From assembly GCF_020544465.1 (NCBI RefSeq), contig NZ_CP066126.1:3162001-3226000 (forward strand): a DNA stretch of 64,000 nt. The letters are read 5' to 3'. Below are positions 1 through 8,924 of the stretch, piece by piece. Source of the stretch: Chromobacterium rhizoryzae. GTDB taxonomy: Bacteria; Pseudomonadota; Gammaproteobacteria; Burkholderiales; Chromobacteriaceae. A program made the position numbers and the translations under genes. The notes below the pieces were generated by a model. That model was not told the DNA's origin. It saw only the letters and a list, made by a program, of their open reading frames with translations, and made no database searches. Position 1 is the first letter of the stretch. The number at the start of each line of letters is the position of its first letter.

Positions 1-357
1 CTCGCTGAGAAAACCGCCGCCGTTGCTGCGCGAGAAAATACCGTTGAAACCCCATTGCCGCTCCGGCAAGGCGCCGATGTCCAGCAAATCCACCACCAGC
101 AAGTCGCCGGGCTGCGCGCCGGCCACGCCCACCGGGCCGGACAGGAAATGCACGGCGCTCAGATCCAGGTCGCGGATGTCCTCGGCGCAATCGTCGTTGC
201 GCACCTGGCCGCCGGTCCAGTCGTAGCACTCCAGCACGAAATCGTCGCCGGGCAGCACCCAGCAGGCCATGGGGATGTCAGGATGCCAGCGGTTGTGGAT
301 CTGCGGATTGTCGTAAGGGGATTGATCGAGATCGATCTTGATCAGGGTAGTCGTCAT
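1..357 (-). CDS. fmdA: Formamidase, N-terminal part (cut by window edge)
   Basis: The first 119 residues are present; the rest lies beyond the left edge. The product would hydrolyse formamide to formate and ammonia in the cytoplasm. The translation begins MTTTLIKIDLDQSP and carries the segments NRWHPDIPM, CYDWTGGQ, VHFLSGPVGV and PGDLLVVDLLDIGA, which I recognise as the N-terminus of the FmdA/AmdA formamidase-acetamidase family. The ATG at 357 is the family start. It lies on the same strand as, and downstream of, the formate dehydrogenase genes, so formate made here could be oxidised by their product; this link is inference. Acetamidase is the alternative within the same family. Confidence 0.85.
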   Translation of the reverse strand, partial: MTTTLIKIDLDQSPYDNPQIHNRWHPDIPMACWVLPGDDFVLECYDWTGGQVRNDDCAEDIRDLDLSAVHFLSGPVGVAGAQPGDLLVVDLLDIGALPERQWGFNGIFSRSNGGGFLSE

Positions 358-550
358 GACGCTTGCTCCGGCACGGTCGGGACCACGCGGGCCCCGCTTG
401 CGAAAGTCCGCAACCGGCCGCCGCCGGCTGTGGCCCATCCCCGCGCCGGCGACGCTGACGCCGCGGCGATCCGCGGCCTGCGCCGCGTGTTTTTGCGTAT
501 CGCCGGCGCCGCCCGACAGGCCGCGCCGGCCATCTTGAACAAGCTCTTAA
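358..550. other. Intergenic stretch with no supported gene
   Basis: Between formamidase and the MITE that follows fdsD I see no gene. The open frames here are GC-rich shadows with no recognisable family. The promoter of fmdA is presumably here, but no clear -35/-10 pair stands out. Confidence 0.5.
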
Positions 551-693
551 GAGCCTGTTCCAAGTCTCGCGGGCAAAAGCGAGACCAGGCGAAAACGAGC
601 GAAAAAGCGGAATACGCTCGTGGCACATGAGCGTTTCGAAGCGGTACTCACCGTGAGACGTCTCGCCAAGCGCAGCAGATCGTAAACAGACTC
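551..693. mobile_element. MITE family 1, copy A (143 bp), abutting the fdsD stop
   Basis: The element is bounded by imperfect terminal inverted repeats, GAGCCTGTTCCAAGTCT at the left and the complement of GAGTCTGTTTACGATCT at the right. It is flanked by TAA (548-550) and TTA (694-696). The same roughly 140-bp unit recurs at 12322, 21553, 24014, 34715 and 41879. The size, inverted ends and 5'-TNA-3' flanks fit a non-autonomous element mobilised by an IS5/IS1031-type transposase. The right-hand TTA is, on the minus strand, the TAA stop codon of fdsD. Confidence 0.8.
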
Positions 694-930
694 TTAGCCA
701 GCGGCCTTGTCGGACATCTGCTCCAAACAGCCCAAGGCCCGCGCCGCCAGCGGGACCAGCCCGCTTGCCGCGCCGGCGCTCCGCCAATGCGTCAGCAGGC
801 CTGCGCGCATCGCCGGCGTCCAGAAACGCCGCAGATGCTGGGCGACCTCGGCCGCCGCGTCCTCCCCCTGCGCGTCCTCGAAGAAGCGCGCGATCTCGTT
901 GACCATCTTCACCAGCGGCTCCGGCCTCAT
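694..930 (-). CDS. fdsD: NAD-dependent formate dehydrogenase delta subunit
   Basis: A 78-residue protein starting MRPEPLVKMVNEIARFFEDA, which is the usual opening of FdsD/FdhD-delta proteins (about 70-80 aa). FdsD is a small subunit of the cytoplasmic molybdenum NAD-formate dehydrogenase. Its ATG overlaps the TGA of fdsA in an ATGA motif, so translation is probably coupled. The accessory gene fdsC (FdhD-type sulfurtransferase), which in many bacteria lies between fdsA and fdsD, is absent here and must be elsewhere if the enzyme is active. The stop codon TAA coincides with the flanking trinucleotide of a MITE. Confidence 0.9.
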   Translation of the reverse strand: MRPEPLVKMVNEIARFFEDAQGEDAAAEVAQHLRRFWTPAMRAGLLTHWRSAGAASGLVPLAARALGCLEQMSDKAAG

Positions 931-3800
931 TCCGTCTGGCTCCCCGTCCGCCGCCCGGCGGCCAGCAGTCTTTGCTGCTCGTCGCCGAAGCCGTGGAAAC
1001 GGCGCTGCCACTCCGACGGCCGCGCGGTCTTCCTCACCTCCACCGCGGTGACCTTGTACTCCGGACAGTTGGTGGCCCAATCCGAGTTGTCGGTGGTCAC
1101 CACATTGGCGCCGGACTCCGGGTGATGGAAGGTGGTGTACACCACGCCCGGCGCCACCCGTTCGGTCACCTTGGCGCGCAGGGCGGTGTCGCCGGCGCGG
1201 CTGTGCACCGCCACCCAGTCGCCGTCGACGACGCCCCTCGCCTCGGCGTCGGCCGGATGGATTTCCAGCCTGTCCTCGGCGTGCCAAAGCCGGTTTTCGG
1301 TGCGCCGGGTCTGCGCGCCGACATTGTACTGACTGAGAATCCGCCCGGTGGTCAGCAAGAGCGGGAAGCGCTTGCCCGCCCGCTCCGAAGTCGCCACGTA
1401 GCGGGTGACGACGAAGCGCCCCAGGCCGCGGGAGAAACGGTCGACGTGCATCACCGGCGTGCCCTCGGGCGCCGCCTCGTTGCACGGCCATTGCAGGCTG
1501 CCCAGCCGGTCCAGCTTGGCGTAGCTGACCCCGGCGAAGCTGGGCGTCAGCCGCGCGATCTCGTCCATGATTTCCGACGGGTGCGCATAAGCCATCGGAT
1601 AGCCCAGCGCCGCCGCCAGCGCCGCGGTCACCTCCCAATCCGCCATGCCGGCCAGCGGACGCATCGCCCGGCGCACCCGCGAGATGCGCCGCTCGGCATT
1701 GGTGAAGGTGCCGTCCTTTTCCAGGAAGGAGCTGCCGGGCAGAAACACATGGGCGTATTTGGCGGTTTCGTTCAAAAACAGGTCCTGCACCACCACGCAC
1801 TCCATCGCCGTCAGCGCGGCGGCCACGTGCTGGGTGTTGGGGTCGCTCTGCGCGATGTCCTCGCCCTGGCAATACAAGCCCTTGAAACCGCCGTCCAGCG
1901 CCGCGTCCAGCATATTGGGAATCCGCAGCCCCGGCTCCGGCTGCAAGTCCACGCCCCAGTCCGCCTCGAAGCGCGCGCGCACCGCGTCGTCGGACACATG
2001 GCGGTAGCCGGGCAGTTCATGCGGGAAAGAGCCCATGTCGCAGGAGCCCTGCACATTGTTCTGGCCGCGCAGCGGGTTGACGCCGACGCCGGCGCGGCCA
2101 AGATTGCCGGTGGCCATGGCCAGATTGGCGATGGCCATCACCGCGGTGCTGCCCTGGCTGTGTTCGGTGACGCCCAGTCCGTAGTAGATGGCGGCGTTGC
2201 CGCCGCCCGCGTACAGCCGCGCCCCCTCGCGGATCAGCGCCGCCGGCACCCCGCTGGCCTCGGCGACGCGCTCCGGCGCATTGTCCGCTTCTGCCGCGAA
2301 GTCGCGCCAGAGCCGGAAGGCCTCGGTCTCGCAGCGCTGGGCGATGAAGTCTTGATCCAACAGGTTTTCGCTCACCAGCACATGGGCCAGCGCGTTGAGC
2401 ACGGCCACATTGCTGCCGGGCCGCAAGGCCAGATGCAGCGCCGGCGCCGCGTGCGGCGAATCGGCCAGATCGATGCGGCGCGGGTCGATGACGATCAGCC
2501 GCGCGCCCTCGCGCAGCCGTCGCCGCAGCAGCGAGCCGAACACCGGGTGGGCGTCGCTGGGATTGGCGCCTATCACCAGGATCACGTCGGCGCTCAGCAC
2601 CGAATCGAAATCCTGGGTGCCTGCGGATTCGCCCAGAGTCTGCTTGAGGCCGTAGCCGGTGGGCGAGTGGCAGACGCGGGCGCAGGTGTCGATATTGTTG
2701 TTGCCGAAGGCGGCGCGCACCAGCTTCTGCACCAGATAGGTTTCCTCATTGGTGCAGCGGCTGGAGCTGATGCCGCCGACGGCGTCGCGGCCGTAGCGCG
2801 TCTGCAGGCGGCGGAACTCGCCGGCCACATGCTCCAGCGCCTGTTCCCAGCTCACCTCCCGCCAGGGCTCGTGGATGCCGGCGCGCAGCATGGGTTTGAC
2901 GATGCGGTCCGGATGGGTGGCGTAGCCCCAGGCGAAGCGGCCCTTGACGCAGGAATGGCCGTGATTGGCGCGGCCGTCCCGGTCCGGCGTCATCCTCACC
3001 ACGCGCTCGCCCTTGAGTTCGGCGCGGAAGCCGCAGCCCACGCCGCAATAAGCGCAGGTGGTCGCCACGCTGCGCTCCGGCTGCCCCTGCGCGACCACGC
3101 TTTTCTCCACCAGCGTGGCGGTGGGACAGGCTTGCACGCAGGCGCCGCAGGACACGCATTCCGAGCCGAGGAAGTCCGCGCCGCCGGCGGCGCGGACGCG
3201 GGAATCGAAACCGCGGCCGACGATGCTCAGCGCGAAAGTCCCCTGGGTTTCCTCGCAGGCGCGCACGCAGCGGTTGCAGACGATGCACTTGGCCGGGTCG
3301 TAATCGAAATAAGGATTGGACTCATCCTTGGCATCGGCCAGATGATTGGCCCCGGCCAGACCGTAGCGCACTTCGCGCAGCCCCACCTGGCCGGCCACGG
3401 TCTGCAGTTCGCAATCGCCGTTGGCGGCGCAGCCCAGGCAATCCAGCGGGTGGTCGGACACATAGAGTTCCATCACGCCGCGCCGCAGCCTGGCCAAGGC
3501 CTCGCTCTGCGTGCGCACCGCCATGCCCGCGCTCACCGGCGTGGTGCAGGCGGCCGGATAGCCGCGCTGGCCGTCTATTTCCACCAGGCACATGCGACAG
3601 GAGCCGAACGGCTCCAGGCTGTCGGTGGCGCACAGCCTGGGCAGGCGCGCGCCCTGCAGCGCGGCGGCGCGCAGCACCGAGGTGCCGGCCGGCACGGTGA
3701 TCTCGACGCCGTCTATGCTCAGGCTCACCGGCGCGCCCTCGCGCGCCGGCGTGCCCAGGTCCGCCGTCGGGACCGGCTTGGGGTCAAACTGGCAGCTCAT
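927..3800 (-). CDS. fdsA: NAD-dependent formate dehydrogenase alpha subunit (molybdopterin catalytic subunit)
   Basis: The 957-residue catalytic subunit of the soluble FdsABG formate dehydrogenase (formate + NAD+ to CO2 + NADH). The order is: an N-terminal [2Fe-2S] ferredoxin domain (FGSCRMCLVEIDG), a NuoG-like CxxC region (CLGCAANGDCELQ), two ferredoxin-type clusters (CIVCNRCVRACEE and CVSCGACVQACP), then the molybdopterin domain opening with CAYCGVGCGF at about residue 272. The active-site segment VCHSPTGYG near residue 378 shows cysteine, not selenocysteine, as the molybdenum ligand. The MopB dinucleotide-binding domain closes the protein. The start at 3800 overlaps fdsB by 4 nt. The chosen start gives the expected length. 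Confidence 0.97.
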   Translation of the reverse strand: MSCQFDPKPVPTADLGTPAREGAPVSLSIDGVEITVPAGTSVLRAAALQGARLPRLCATDSLEPFGSCRMCLVEIDGQRGYPAACTTPVSAGMAVRTQSEALARLRRGVMELYVSDHPLDCLGCAANGDCELQTVAGQVGLREVRYGLAGANHLADAKDESNPYFDYDPAKCIVCNRCVRACEETQGTFALSIVGRGFDSRVRAAGGADFLGSECVSCGACVQACPTATLVEKSVVAQGQPERSVATTCAYCGVGCGFRAELKGERVVRMTPDRDGRANHGHSCVKGRFAWGYATHPDRIVKPMLRAGIHEPWREVSWEQALEHVAGEFRRLQTRYGRDAVGGISSSRCTNEETYLVQKLVRAAFGNNNIDTCARVCHSPTGYGLKQTLGESAGTQDFDSVLSADVILVIGANPSDAHPVFGSLLRRRLREGARLIVIDPRRIDLADSPHAAPALHLALRPGSNVAVLNALAHVLVSENLLDQDFIAQRCETEAFRLWRDFAAEADNAPERVAEASGVPAALIREGARLYAGGGNAAIYYGLGVTEHSQGSTAVMAIANLAMATGNLGRAGVGVNPLRGQNNVQGSCDMGSFPHELPGYRHVSDDAVRARFEADWGVDLQPEPGLRIPNMLDAALDGGFKGLYCQGEDIAQSDPNTQHVAAALTAMECVVVQDLFLNETAKYAHVFLPGSSFLEKDGTFTNAERRISRVRRAMRPLAGMADWEVTAALAAALGYPMAYAHPSEIMDEIARLTPSFAGVSYAKLDRLGSLQWPCNEAAPEGTPVMHVDRFSRGLGRFVVTRYVATSERAGKRFPLLLTTGRILSQYNVGAQTRRTENRLWHAEDRLEIHPADAEARGVVDGDWVAVHSRAGDTALRAKVTERVAPGVVYTTFHHPESGANVVTTDNSDWATNCPEYKVTAVEVRKTARPSEWQRRFHGFGDEQQRLLAAGRRTGSQTE

Positions 3801-5365
3801 GGCGCATCCTCCTCGACGATGGCCGGGTCCAGGCCGAAATCCGCGGGGAAACCCCGCGCCGCGCTCAACACCGGCAAGGGCGTCAAACCGCCCAGCGCGC
3901 ACAGCGAACCGTGCCGCATGGTCTCGCACAAATCCCGCAACAGGGTCCAATGCCGGCGCCGCTCCGCGGCGTCGCCGGCCGCCAACAGCCGGTCCATCAC
4001 CTCCACGCCGCGGGTGGAGCCGATGCGACAGGGCGTGCACTTGCCGCAAGACTCCTCGGCGCAAAACCGCATGGCGAAACGCGCCATGCGCGCCATGTCG
4101 ACGCTGTCGTCGCACACCACCACGCCGCCGTGGCCGAGCATGGCGCCGACGGCGGCGAAAGCCTCGTAGTCCAGCGCGGTGTCGAACTGCGACGGGCTCA
4201 GCCAGGCGCCCAGCGGCCCGCCCACCTGCGCCGCCTTGACCGGCCGGCCGCTGGCGCAGCCGCCGCCGTAGTCCTCGATCAACTCGCGCAGGCTCAGGCC
4301 GAAGCCGCGCTCCACCAGGCCGCCGCGCCGCACATTGCCGGCCAGCTGGAACGCCATGGTGCCGCGCGAGCGGCCCACCCCGAAATCGCGGTAATACGGC
4401 GCGCCGCGGGCCAGGATGGTGGGCACCGAGGCCAGGGTCAACACGTTGTGCACCAGGGTGGGACGGCCGAACAGGCCGCTGAGCGCGGGCAGCGGCGGCT
4501 TGGCCCGGACTTCGCCGCGCCGGCCCTCCAGCGATTCCAGCATGGCCGTTTCTTCGCCGCAGATATACGCGCCCGCGCCCAGGCGCAGCTCCAGTTCCAG
4601 CTCGCGGCCGCTGCCTTGCAGATCGGGCCCCAAATAGCCGCGTCGGCGGGCGATCTCCAACGCCCGCCGCAGCGTCTCCGCCGCCGCGGCGTATTCGGAG
4701 CGGACATAGAGGTAGCCGCGGGTCGCCCCCACCGCCAGCGCCGCGATAGTCATGCCCTCGATCAACAAAAAGGGGTCGCCCTCCATCAGCATGCGGTCGG
4801 CGAAGCTGCCGGAATCGCCCTCGTCGGCGTTGCACACCACGTATTTGCCGTCCGCCGCCGCCTCGCGCACCGTGCGCCATTTGACGCCGGCGGGAAAGGC
4901 CGCGCCGCCGCGGCCGCGCAGGCCGGATTCCAGCACGCAGTCCAGCGTGCCCTCGCCGCCCAGTTCCAGCGCGTGGGCCAGGCCGCGATAGCCGCCGTGG
5001 TCCAGATAATCGTCCAGCGACAAGGGACGGGTCAGCCCGGCGCGCGCGAACAACAGCCGCTGCTGGCCGGCCAGATAGGGCAGGCGCTCCAGCAAGCCCA
5101 GCGCCAGCGGATGCTGGCCGTCCGCCTCCAGCACGGCGCTCAGCACGCTGTCCGCCTGCGCCGCCGTCAAGGGCCCGAAGCCGACGCGGCCTTGCGGCGT
5201 GTCCATTTCCAGCAAGGGCTCCAGCCAGTACAGGCCGCGCGAACTATTGCGCCGGATGTCCACTTCCAGGCCGCGTCGCGCCGCCGCCTCGGCCAGCGCC
5301 CGCGCGGTCCGGTCCGCGCCCAGCGCCCGCGCCGCGGAATCACAGGGTAGATGGAAGGTCAGCAT
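3797..5365 (-). CDS. fdsB: NAD-dependent formate dehydrogenase beta subunit (NuoF-like diaphorase)
   Basis: A 522-residue flavoprotein that passes electrons from FdsA to NAD+. It has the NuoF hallmark GLRGRGGAAFPAG (FMN/NADH site), the acidic stretch NADEGDSGSFADR and the [4Fe-4S] motif ESCGKCTPCRIGS near the C-terminus. The start MLTFHLPCDS at 5365 was chosen because it overlaps the end of fdsG by a few bases and gives the family length. The longer upstream frame has no similarity. Genes fdsG, fdsB, fdsA and fdsD overlap throughout, so they form one operon. Confidence 0.95.
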   Translation of the reverse strand: MLTFHLPCDSAARALGADRTARALAEAAARRGLEVDIRRNSSRGLYWLEPLLEMDTPQGRVGFGPLTAAQADSVLSAVLEADGQHPLALGLLERLPYLAGQQRLLFARAGLTRPLSLDDYLDHGGYRGLAHALELGGEGTLDCVLESGLRGRGGAAFPAGVKWRTVREAAADGKYVVCNADEGDSGSFADRMLMEGDPFLLIEGMTIAALAVGATRGYLYVRSEYAAAAETLRRALEIARRRGYLGPDLQGSGRELELELRLGAGAYICGEETAMLESLEGRRGEVRAKPPLPALSGLFGRPTLVHNVLTLASVPTILARGAPYYRDFGVGRSRGTMAFQLAGNVRRGGLVERGFGLSLRELIEDYGGGCASGRPVKAAQVGGPLGAWLSPSQFDTALDYEAFAAVGAMLGHGGVVVCDDSVDMARMARFAMRFCAEESCGKCTPCRIGSTRGVEVMDRLLAAGDAAERRRHWTLLRDLCETMRHGSLCALGGLTPLPVLSAARGFPADFGLDPAIVEEDAP

Positions 5366-5844
5366 GCGCCGCCCTCCTCCAGACAGCCGGCCAGCAAGGC
5401 GTCCAACGCGGCGGCGTCGATCCGCGCGTGCAATTCGCCGTCCAGCAGCAAGGCCGGCGCGCAGGCGCAGGCGCCCAGACAGTACACCGGCCGCAGTTCC
5501 AGGCCGCCGTCGGCGCTGCGGCCGGCGTCGTCCAGGCCGGTGCGCGCCCGCAGCCTTTGCGCCAGCGCCTCTGAACCCATGCTCTGACAGGCCTCCGCCC
5601 GGCATAGCCGCAGCTCATGGCGCGCCGGCGGCTCGTCGCGGAAATCGTGGTAGAAGCTGAGCACGCCGCGCACTTCGGCGCGGCTCAGGCGGAAGGCGCG
5701 GGCGATGTCCGGCGTCGCGGCGTCCGGCACATGGCCCAACTCGTCCTGCACGGCGTGCAGCAAGGGCAGCAAACCGCCCGGCTGCGTTTGATGATCCGAT
5801 ACCAGCGCGGCGATGCGCGCCTGTTGTTCCGCGGTCAAGGACAT
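5359..5844 (-). CDS. fdsG: NAD-dependent formate dehydrogenase gamma subunit (NuoE-like)
   Basis: A 161-residue NuoE-like subunit carrying a thioredoxin-fold [2Fe-2S] centre. The four ligands are visible in LRLCRAEACQSMG and VYCLGACACAP. The helical N-terminus (PLLHAVQDELGHVP) is typical. It is the first gene of the fds operon. The start MSLTAEQQ at 5844 was preferred to a frame extension that has no family similarity. Confidence 0.94.
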   Translation of the reverse strand: MSLTAEQQARIAALVSDHQTQPGGLLPLLHAVQDELGHVPDAATPDIARAFRLSRAEVRGVLSFYHDFRDEPPARHELRLCRAEACQSMGSEALAQRLRARTGLDDAGRSADGGLELRPVYCLGACACAPALLLDGELHARIDAAALDALLAGCLEEGGAC

Positions 5845-5882
5845 GGCGATTCCCAGTGAGTGCAAGCAGGCCCCCGCTTCGC

Positions 5883-6542
5883 TTACCTGATCTGCTCGGC
5901 CAAACGCAGCAGCCAAGCCGAATTATAGGTTTGCCGCGCATCGGGGCCGACCTCGTCCCATACTTTGAGGCTGTAAAGCTTTTGCCGGCTGGCCCAGCTC
6001 AGCTCGGACACCGGCTTGCCGGAGGGCGTGCTCCTGAGCTGAAAACGGGCCGGATGGCCCCGCACGCTCATATTCATGTCTTCCCGCAGCGCCAGCACGC
6101 CGCCGCCGTCGGCGACGAAATCCCATTCGCTCAACACCAGCAACACGCCGTCGGGCCGGGTGAACACCCAGTCGAAGCTGCTCCAGGGCCCGCGCCGGTT
6201 CGGCCCCTGCGGCACGATGCCTTCGAGGCGGTAAGCGCTCAACTCGCTGGCGCTGATGTCGCTGAGCCGGGATTTAGCATGCGCCCGAACCGCCTCGGGG
6301 TTCAAGTGGCGGTTCCGGCAGGCGCTGGAGAGCAGCGCGGCTTCGTCCTCCGGCGGAGAGACGTCGCTCGTCCAGGACGTTGACGGCAGCCCGGGACCCA
6401 GGCTCGCCCTGGGCGCCACCATGCGCTGCCCCGGCGCGATGCCGCCGGGCAGCGGGCTGGTCGCGGACGCATCCCAAGCCTGCGCGTCCAGGACCAGGCC
6501 GCCCATGCCCAGCCAACAGAGCAGGCTAGCGCAACTGCCCAT
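5883..6542 (-). CDS. Exported hypothetical protein
   Basis: A 219-residue protein I do not recognise. The first ~20 residues (MGSCASLLCWLGMGGLVLDA) look like a signal peptide ending near AQA. The mature part is soluble, with a W-rich centre (GPWSSFDWVF, VLSEWDFVADG) and no metal or catalytic motif I can name. The coding frame overlaps the end of fdhA by 17 nt, so it is likely translated from the same mRNA. It lies between formaldehyde and formate dehydrogenase genes; a role linked to them is only a guess from position. Confidence 0.7.
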   Translation of the reverse strand: MGSCASLLCWLGMGGLVLDAQAWDASATSPLPGGIAPGQRMVAPRASLGPGLPSTSWTSDVSPPEDEAALLSSACRNRHLNPEAVRAHAKSRLSDISASELSAYRLEGIVPQGPNRRGPWSSFDWVFTRPDGVLLVLSEWDFVADGGGVLALREDMNMSVRGHPARFQLRSTPSGKPVSELSWASRQKLYSLKVWDEVGPDARQTYNSAWLLRLAEQIR

Positions 6543-7722
6543 GCGGATCGATGACGAATTTCTTCGGCGCGCCGCCGTCGAACTCGGCGTAGCCTCTGGG
6601 CGCGTTGTCCAGGCTGATGATCTCCACGCCCACCACTTCGGCGATGGGGATGCGGTCCCACAGAATCGCCTGCATCAACGCGCGGTTGTACTTCATCACC
6701 GGAGTCTGGCCGGTGAAGAAGCTGTGCGACTTGGCCCAGCCCAGGCCAAAGCGCACCGACAGGCTGCCCTGCTTGGCCGCCGCGTCCACCGCGCCGGGGT
6801 CGTCGGTCACGTAGAGCCCGGGAATGCCGATGCGCCCGGCCTCGCGCGTCACTTCCATCAAGGCGTTGAGCACGGTGGCCGGCGCCTCCTGCCGCGAGGC
6901 GGCGTGGCCGTGGCCGCGCGCCTCGAAACCGACGGCGTCGATCGCGCAATCCACCTCCGGCACGCCCAGGATGGCGGCGATCTGTTCGCCCAGCGTCGCG
7001 TCCTGCGACAGATCCGCGGTTTCAAAGCCGACGGCGCGGGCATGGGCCAGCCGCGCCGGATTGACGTCGCCGACGATGACCACCGCCGCGCCCAGCAGGC
7101 GCGCGGAAGCCGCCGCCGCCAAACCCACCGGGCCCGCGCCGGCCACGTAGACCGTGCTGCCCGGCCCCACGCCGGCCGACACCGCGCCGTGATAGCCGGT
7201 GGGCAGGATGTCGGACAAGCAGGTCAGGTCTCGGATCTTGGCCAGCGCCTGATCCCGGTCCGGAAATTTCAGCAGGTTGAAGTCGGCGTAAGGCACCATC
7301 ACGTATTCCGCCTGGCCGCCCACCCAGCCGCCCATGTCGACGTAGCCGTAAGCGCCGCCGGCCCGCGCCGGGTTCACCGACAGGCACACGCCGGTATCCT
7401 GCTCCTTGCAGCAGCGGCAGCGTCCGCACGCCACATTGAACGGCACCGACACCAGATCGCCGATGCGCAGCGTTTCCACATCGCCGCCCGTCTCTATCAC
7501 CTCGCCGGTGATTTCATGCCCCAGCACCAGACCGGCCGGGGCCGTGGTGCGGCCGCGCACCATATGCTGGTCCGAGCCGCAGATATTGGTGCTCAGCACC
7601 TTGAGAATGACGCCGTGGCCGAGCTTGCGCCCGGCCGGGGACGCCAGTTCCGGAAAGGGTATGGAGCGCACTTCCACCTGGCCCGGCGCCAGGTACACCA
7701 CTCCGCGATTGCCTGTCATCAT
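6526..7722 (-). CDS. fdhA: Glutathione-independent formaldehyde dehydrogenase
   Basis: A 398-residue zinc alcohol dehydrogenase-family enzyme oxidising formaldehyde to formate with NAD+. It closely resembles the Pseudomonas putida enzyme as I recall it: NICGSDQHMVRGRTT with the catalytic-zinc Cys, GLVLGHEITGEV, the structural-zinc cysteines in CGRCRCCKEQDTGVC, and the Rossmann segment YVAGAGPVGLAAA. Formaldehyde is released by the betaine, dimethylglycine and sarcosine demethylation steps encoded upstream on the same strand. FdhA therefore connects that pathway to formate dehydrogenase. Either of two adjacent ATGs (7722 or 7719) could be the start. Confidence 0.95.
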   Translation of the reverse strand: MMTGNRGVVYLAPGQVEVRSIPFPELASPAGRKLGHGVILKVLSTNICGSDQHMVRGRTTAPAGLVLGHEITGEVIETGGDVETLRIGDLVSVPFNVACGRCRCCKEQDTGVCLSVNPARAGGAYGYVDMGGWVGGQAEYVMVPYADFNLLKFPDRDQALAKIRDLTCLSDILPTGYHGAVSAGVGPGSTVYVAGAGPVGLAAAASARLLGAAVVIVGDVNPARLAHARAVGFETADLSQDATLGEQIAAILGVPEVDCAIDAVGFEARGHGHAASRQEAPATVLNALMEVTREAGRIGIPGLYVTDDPGAVDAAAKQGSLSVRFGLGWAKSHSFFTGQTPVMKYNRALMQAILWDRIPIAEVVGVEIISLDNAPRGYAEFDGGAPKKFVIDPHGQLR

Positions 7723-7850
7723 CGTCTCCTCGCTGCCGCGCCGGCGGATACCGGCGACATCTGCTCCCGATGCTAGGAAAGAAAGCGACGCCGGCCTTGA
7801 GTCAAAGCGACCCCTTTGCGATCAAACGCGCCACGATCGTAAACAGGTTC

Positions 7851-8789
7851 TCAGCGCGCCAGCGCCTGGCCGACGACGCTCAGCCCAGGCCGGCCGTCGA
7901 AGGTGTCCACTCCCGCCAGCCAGCTCGTCAGCACCGCCGGGTTCTTTTTCAAATACTCCCGCGCCGCCACCTCCGGCCTGATCTTGTCCATGATCGGCCC
8001 CATCACCCGGTTTTCCATATCGGTGCTGAAGCGCAGATTGCGCAGCAAGCGGCCGACATTGGCGCAACGCGCTTCGTAATCCGGCGGCAGCGCGGTGAAG
8101 ACCCTGGCCGCGCCGAAATTGGGGCCGAACACCGCGTCGCCGCCGGACAGATAGCGCAGCTTGTGCCTGACGTTCATCGGGTGCGGCTCCCAGGCCAGGA
8201 ACACCATCCATTTCTTCCGCCGCTCGGCGCGTTCCAGTTCGGCCAGCATGCCGGCCTCGCTGGACTCCACCAGCTTGAAGCCGCCCAAGCCGTACTGTTG
8301 CTTGCGGATCATGTCCTCGATCAGGCGGTTGCCGTCGTTGCCGGCTTCGATGCCGTAGATCTTGCCGTCCAGCTGCGCCTTGAAACGGGCGATGTCCTTG
8401 AAATCCCGCAGGCCGGCGGCGGCCACGTAGTCCGGCACCGCCAGCGTGTACTTGGCCCCGCTCAGATTGGGCTCGGTCAGCACCTTGATCTGGCCCGCTT
8501 TCAGATAGGGTTCGATCAACGGCGTCATCGACGGGCTCCAATACCCGAGGAACACGTCGATCTGCCGGCTCTTGAGCCCGGAGAAGGCGATGGGCACCGA
8601 GGCCATGGTCACGCTGGGGCGGTAGCCCAGGGCCTCCAACACCACGCTGGCCATGCCGGTGGTGGCCGCGATGTCGGTCCAGCCGACATCGGCGAAACGC
8701 ACATTGCGGCAGGCGGCCGGCTCCCGTGCCGCCGCGCTGCCGGCGATGGCCAGCAGCAGCGCCGCGGACATTGCTTTGAATCGATTCAT
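7851..8789 (-). CDS. choX: Choline ABC transporter substrate-binding protein
   Basis: A 312-residue periplasmic binding protein of the OpuAC/ChoX family. It begins MNRFKAMSAALLLAIAGSAAA, a signal peptide cut near AAA-REPA. The ligand-box features VRFADVGWTDIAATTG, VFLGYWSPSM and FLAWEPHPMN match ChoX choline/acetylcholine binders. The start at 8789 was chosen over an upstream frame because it begins the signal peptide. Its TGA stop is followed by a sequence resembling the end of MITE family 1 (GAACCTGTTTACGATCG). ATPase and permease genes lie upstream, separated by gbdR. The ligand could also be another quaternary amine. Confidence 0.9.
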   Translation of the reverse strand: MNRFKAMSAALLLAIAGSAAAREPAACRNVRFADVGWTDIAATTGMASVVLEALGYRPSVTMASVPIAFSGLKSRQIDVFLGYWSPSMTPLIEPYLKAGQIKVLTEPNLSGAKYTLAVPDYVAAAGLRDFKDIARFKAQLDGKIYGIEAGNDGNRLIEDMIRKQQYGLGGFKLVESSEAGMLAELERAERRKKWMVFLAWEPHPMNVRHKLRYLSGGDAVFGPNFGAARVFTALPPDYEARCANVGRLLRNLRFSTDMENRVMGPIMDKIRPEVAAREYLKKNPAVLTSWLAGVDTFDGRPGLSVVGQALAR

Positions 8790-8862
8790 CCCTTCCTCCC
8801 GGGCAGCGATGATGGCGAAAGTCCGCCCGGCGGCCGCTGCCGCGCCGCCCATTAGGTTTCCA

Positions 8863-8924
8863 GCACCCGTTCAAGGTCTCGCGAGCCGGAACGAGACAAG
8901 GCGCGGCCGGCCTTGAACAGGCGT
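8863..8924. mobile_element. MITE family 1, internally deleted remnant (62 bp)
   Basis: Ends related to family 1 (GCACCCGTTCAAGGTCTCGC and the complement of ACGCCTGTTCAAGGCCGG) flank a short core, GAACGAGACAAGGCG, that is also found in the full-length copies. The right flank TCA (8925-8927) is the TGA stop codon of the GbdR-like gene, the same arrangement as at fdsD. Confidence 0.6.

Noticed and set aside
972..5350. Very long plus-strand open frames (over 1000 codons and 479 codons) opposite the formate dehydrogenase operon
   Set aside because: They are antisense shadows of GC-rich coding DNA: His/Gln/Arg-rich translations with no family similarity, while the minus-strand frames encode complete Fds subunits.
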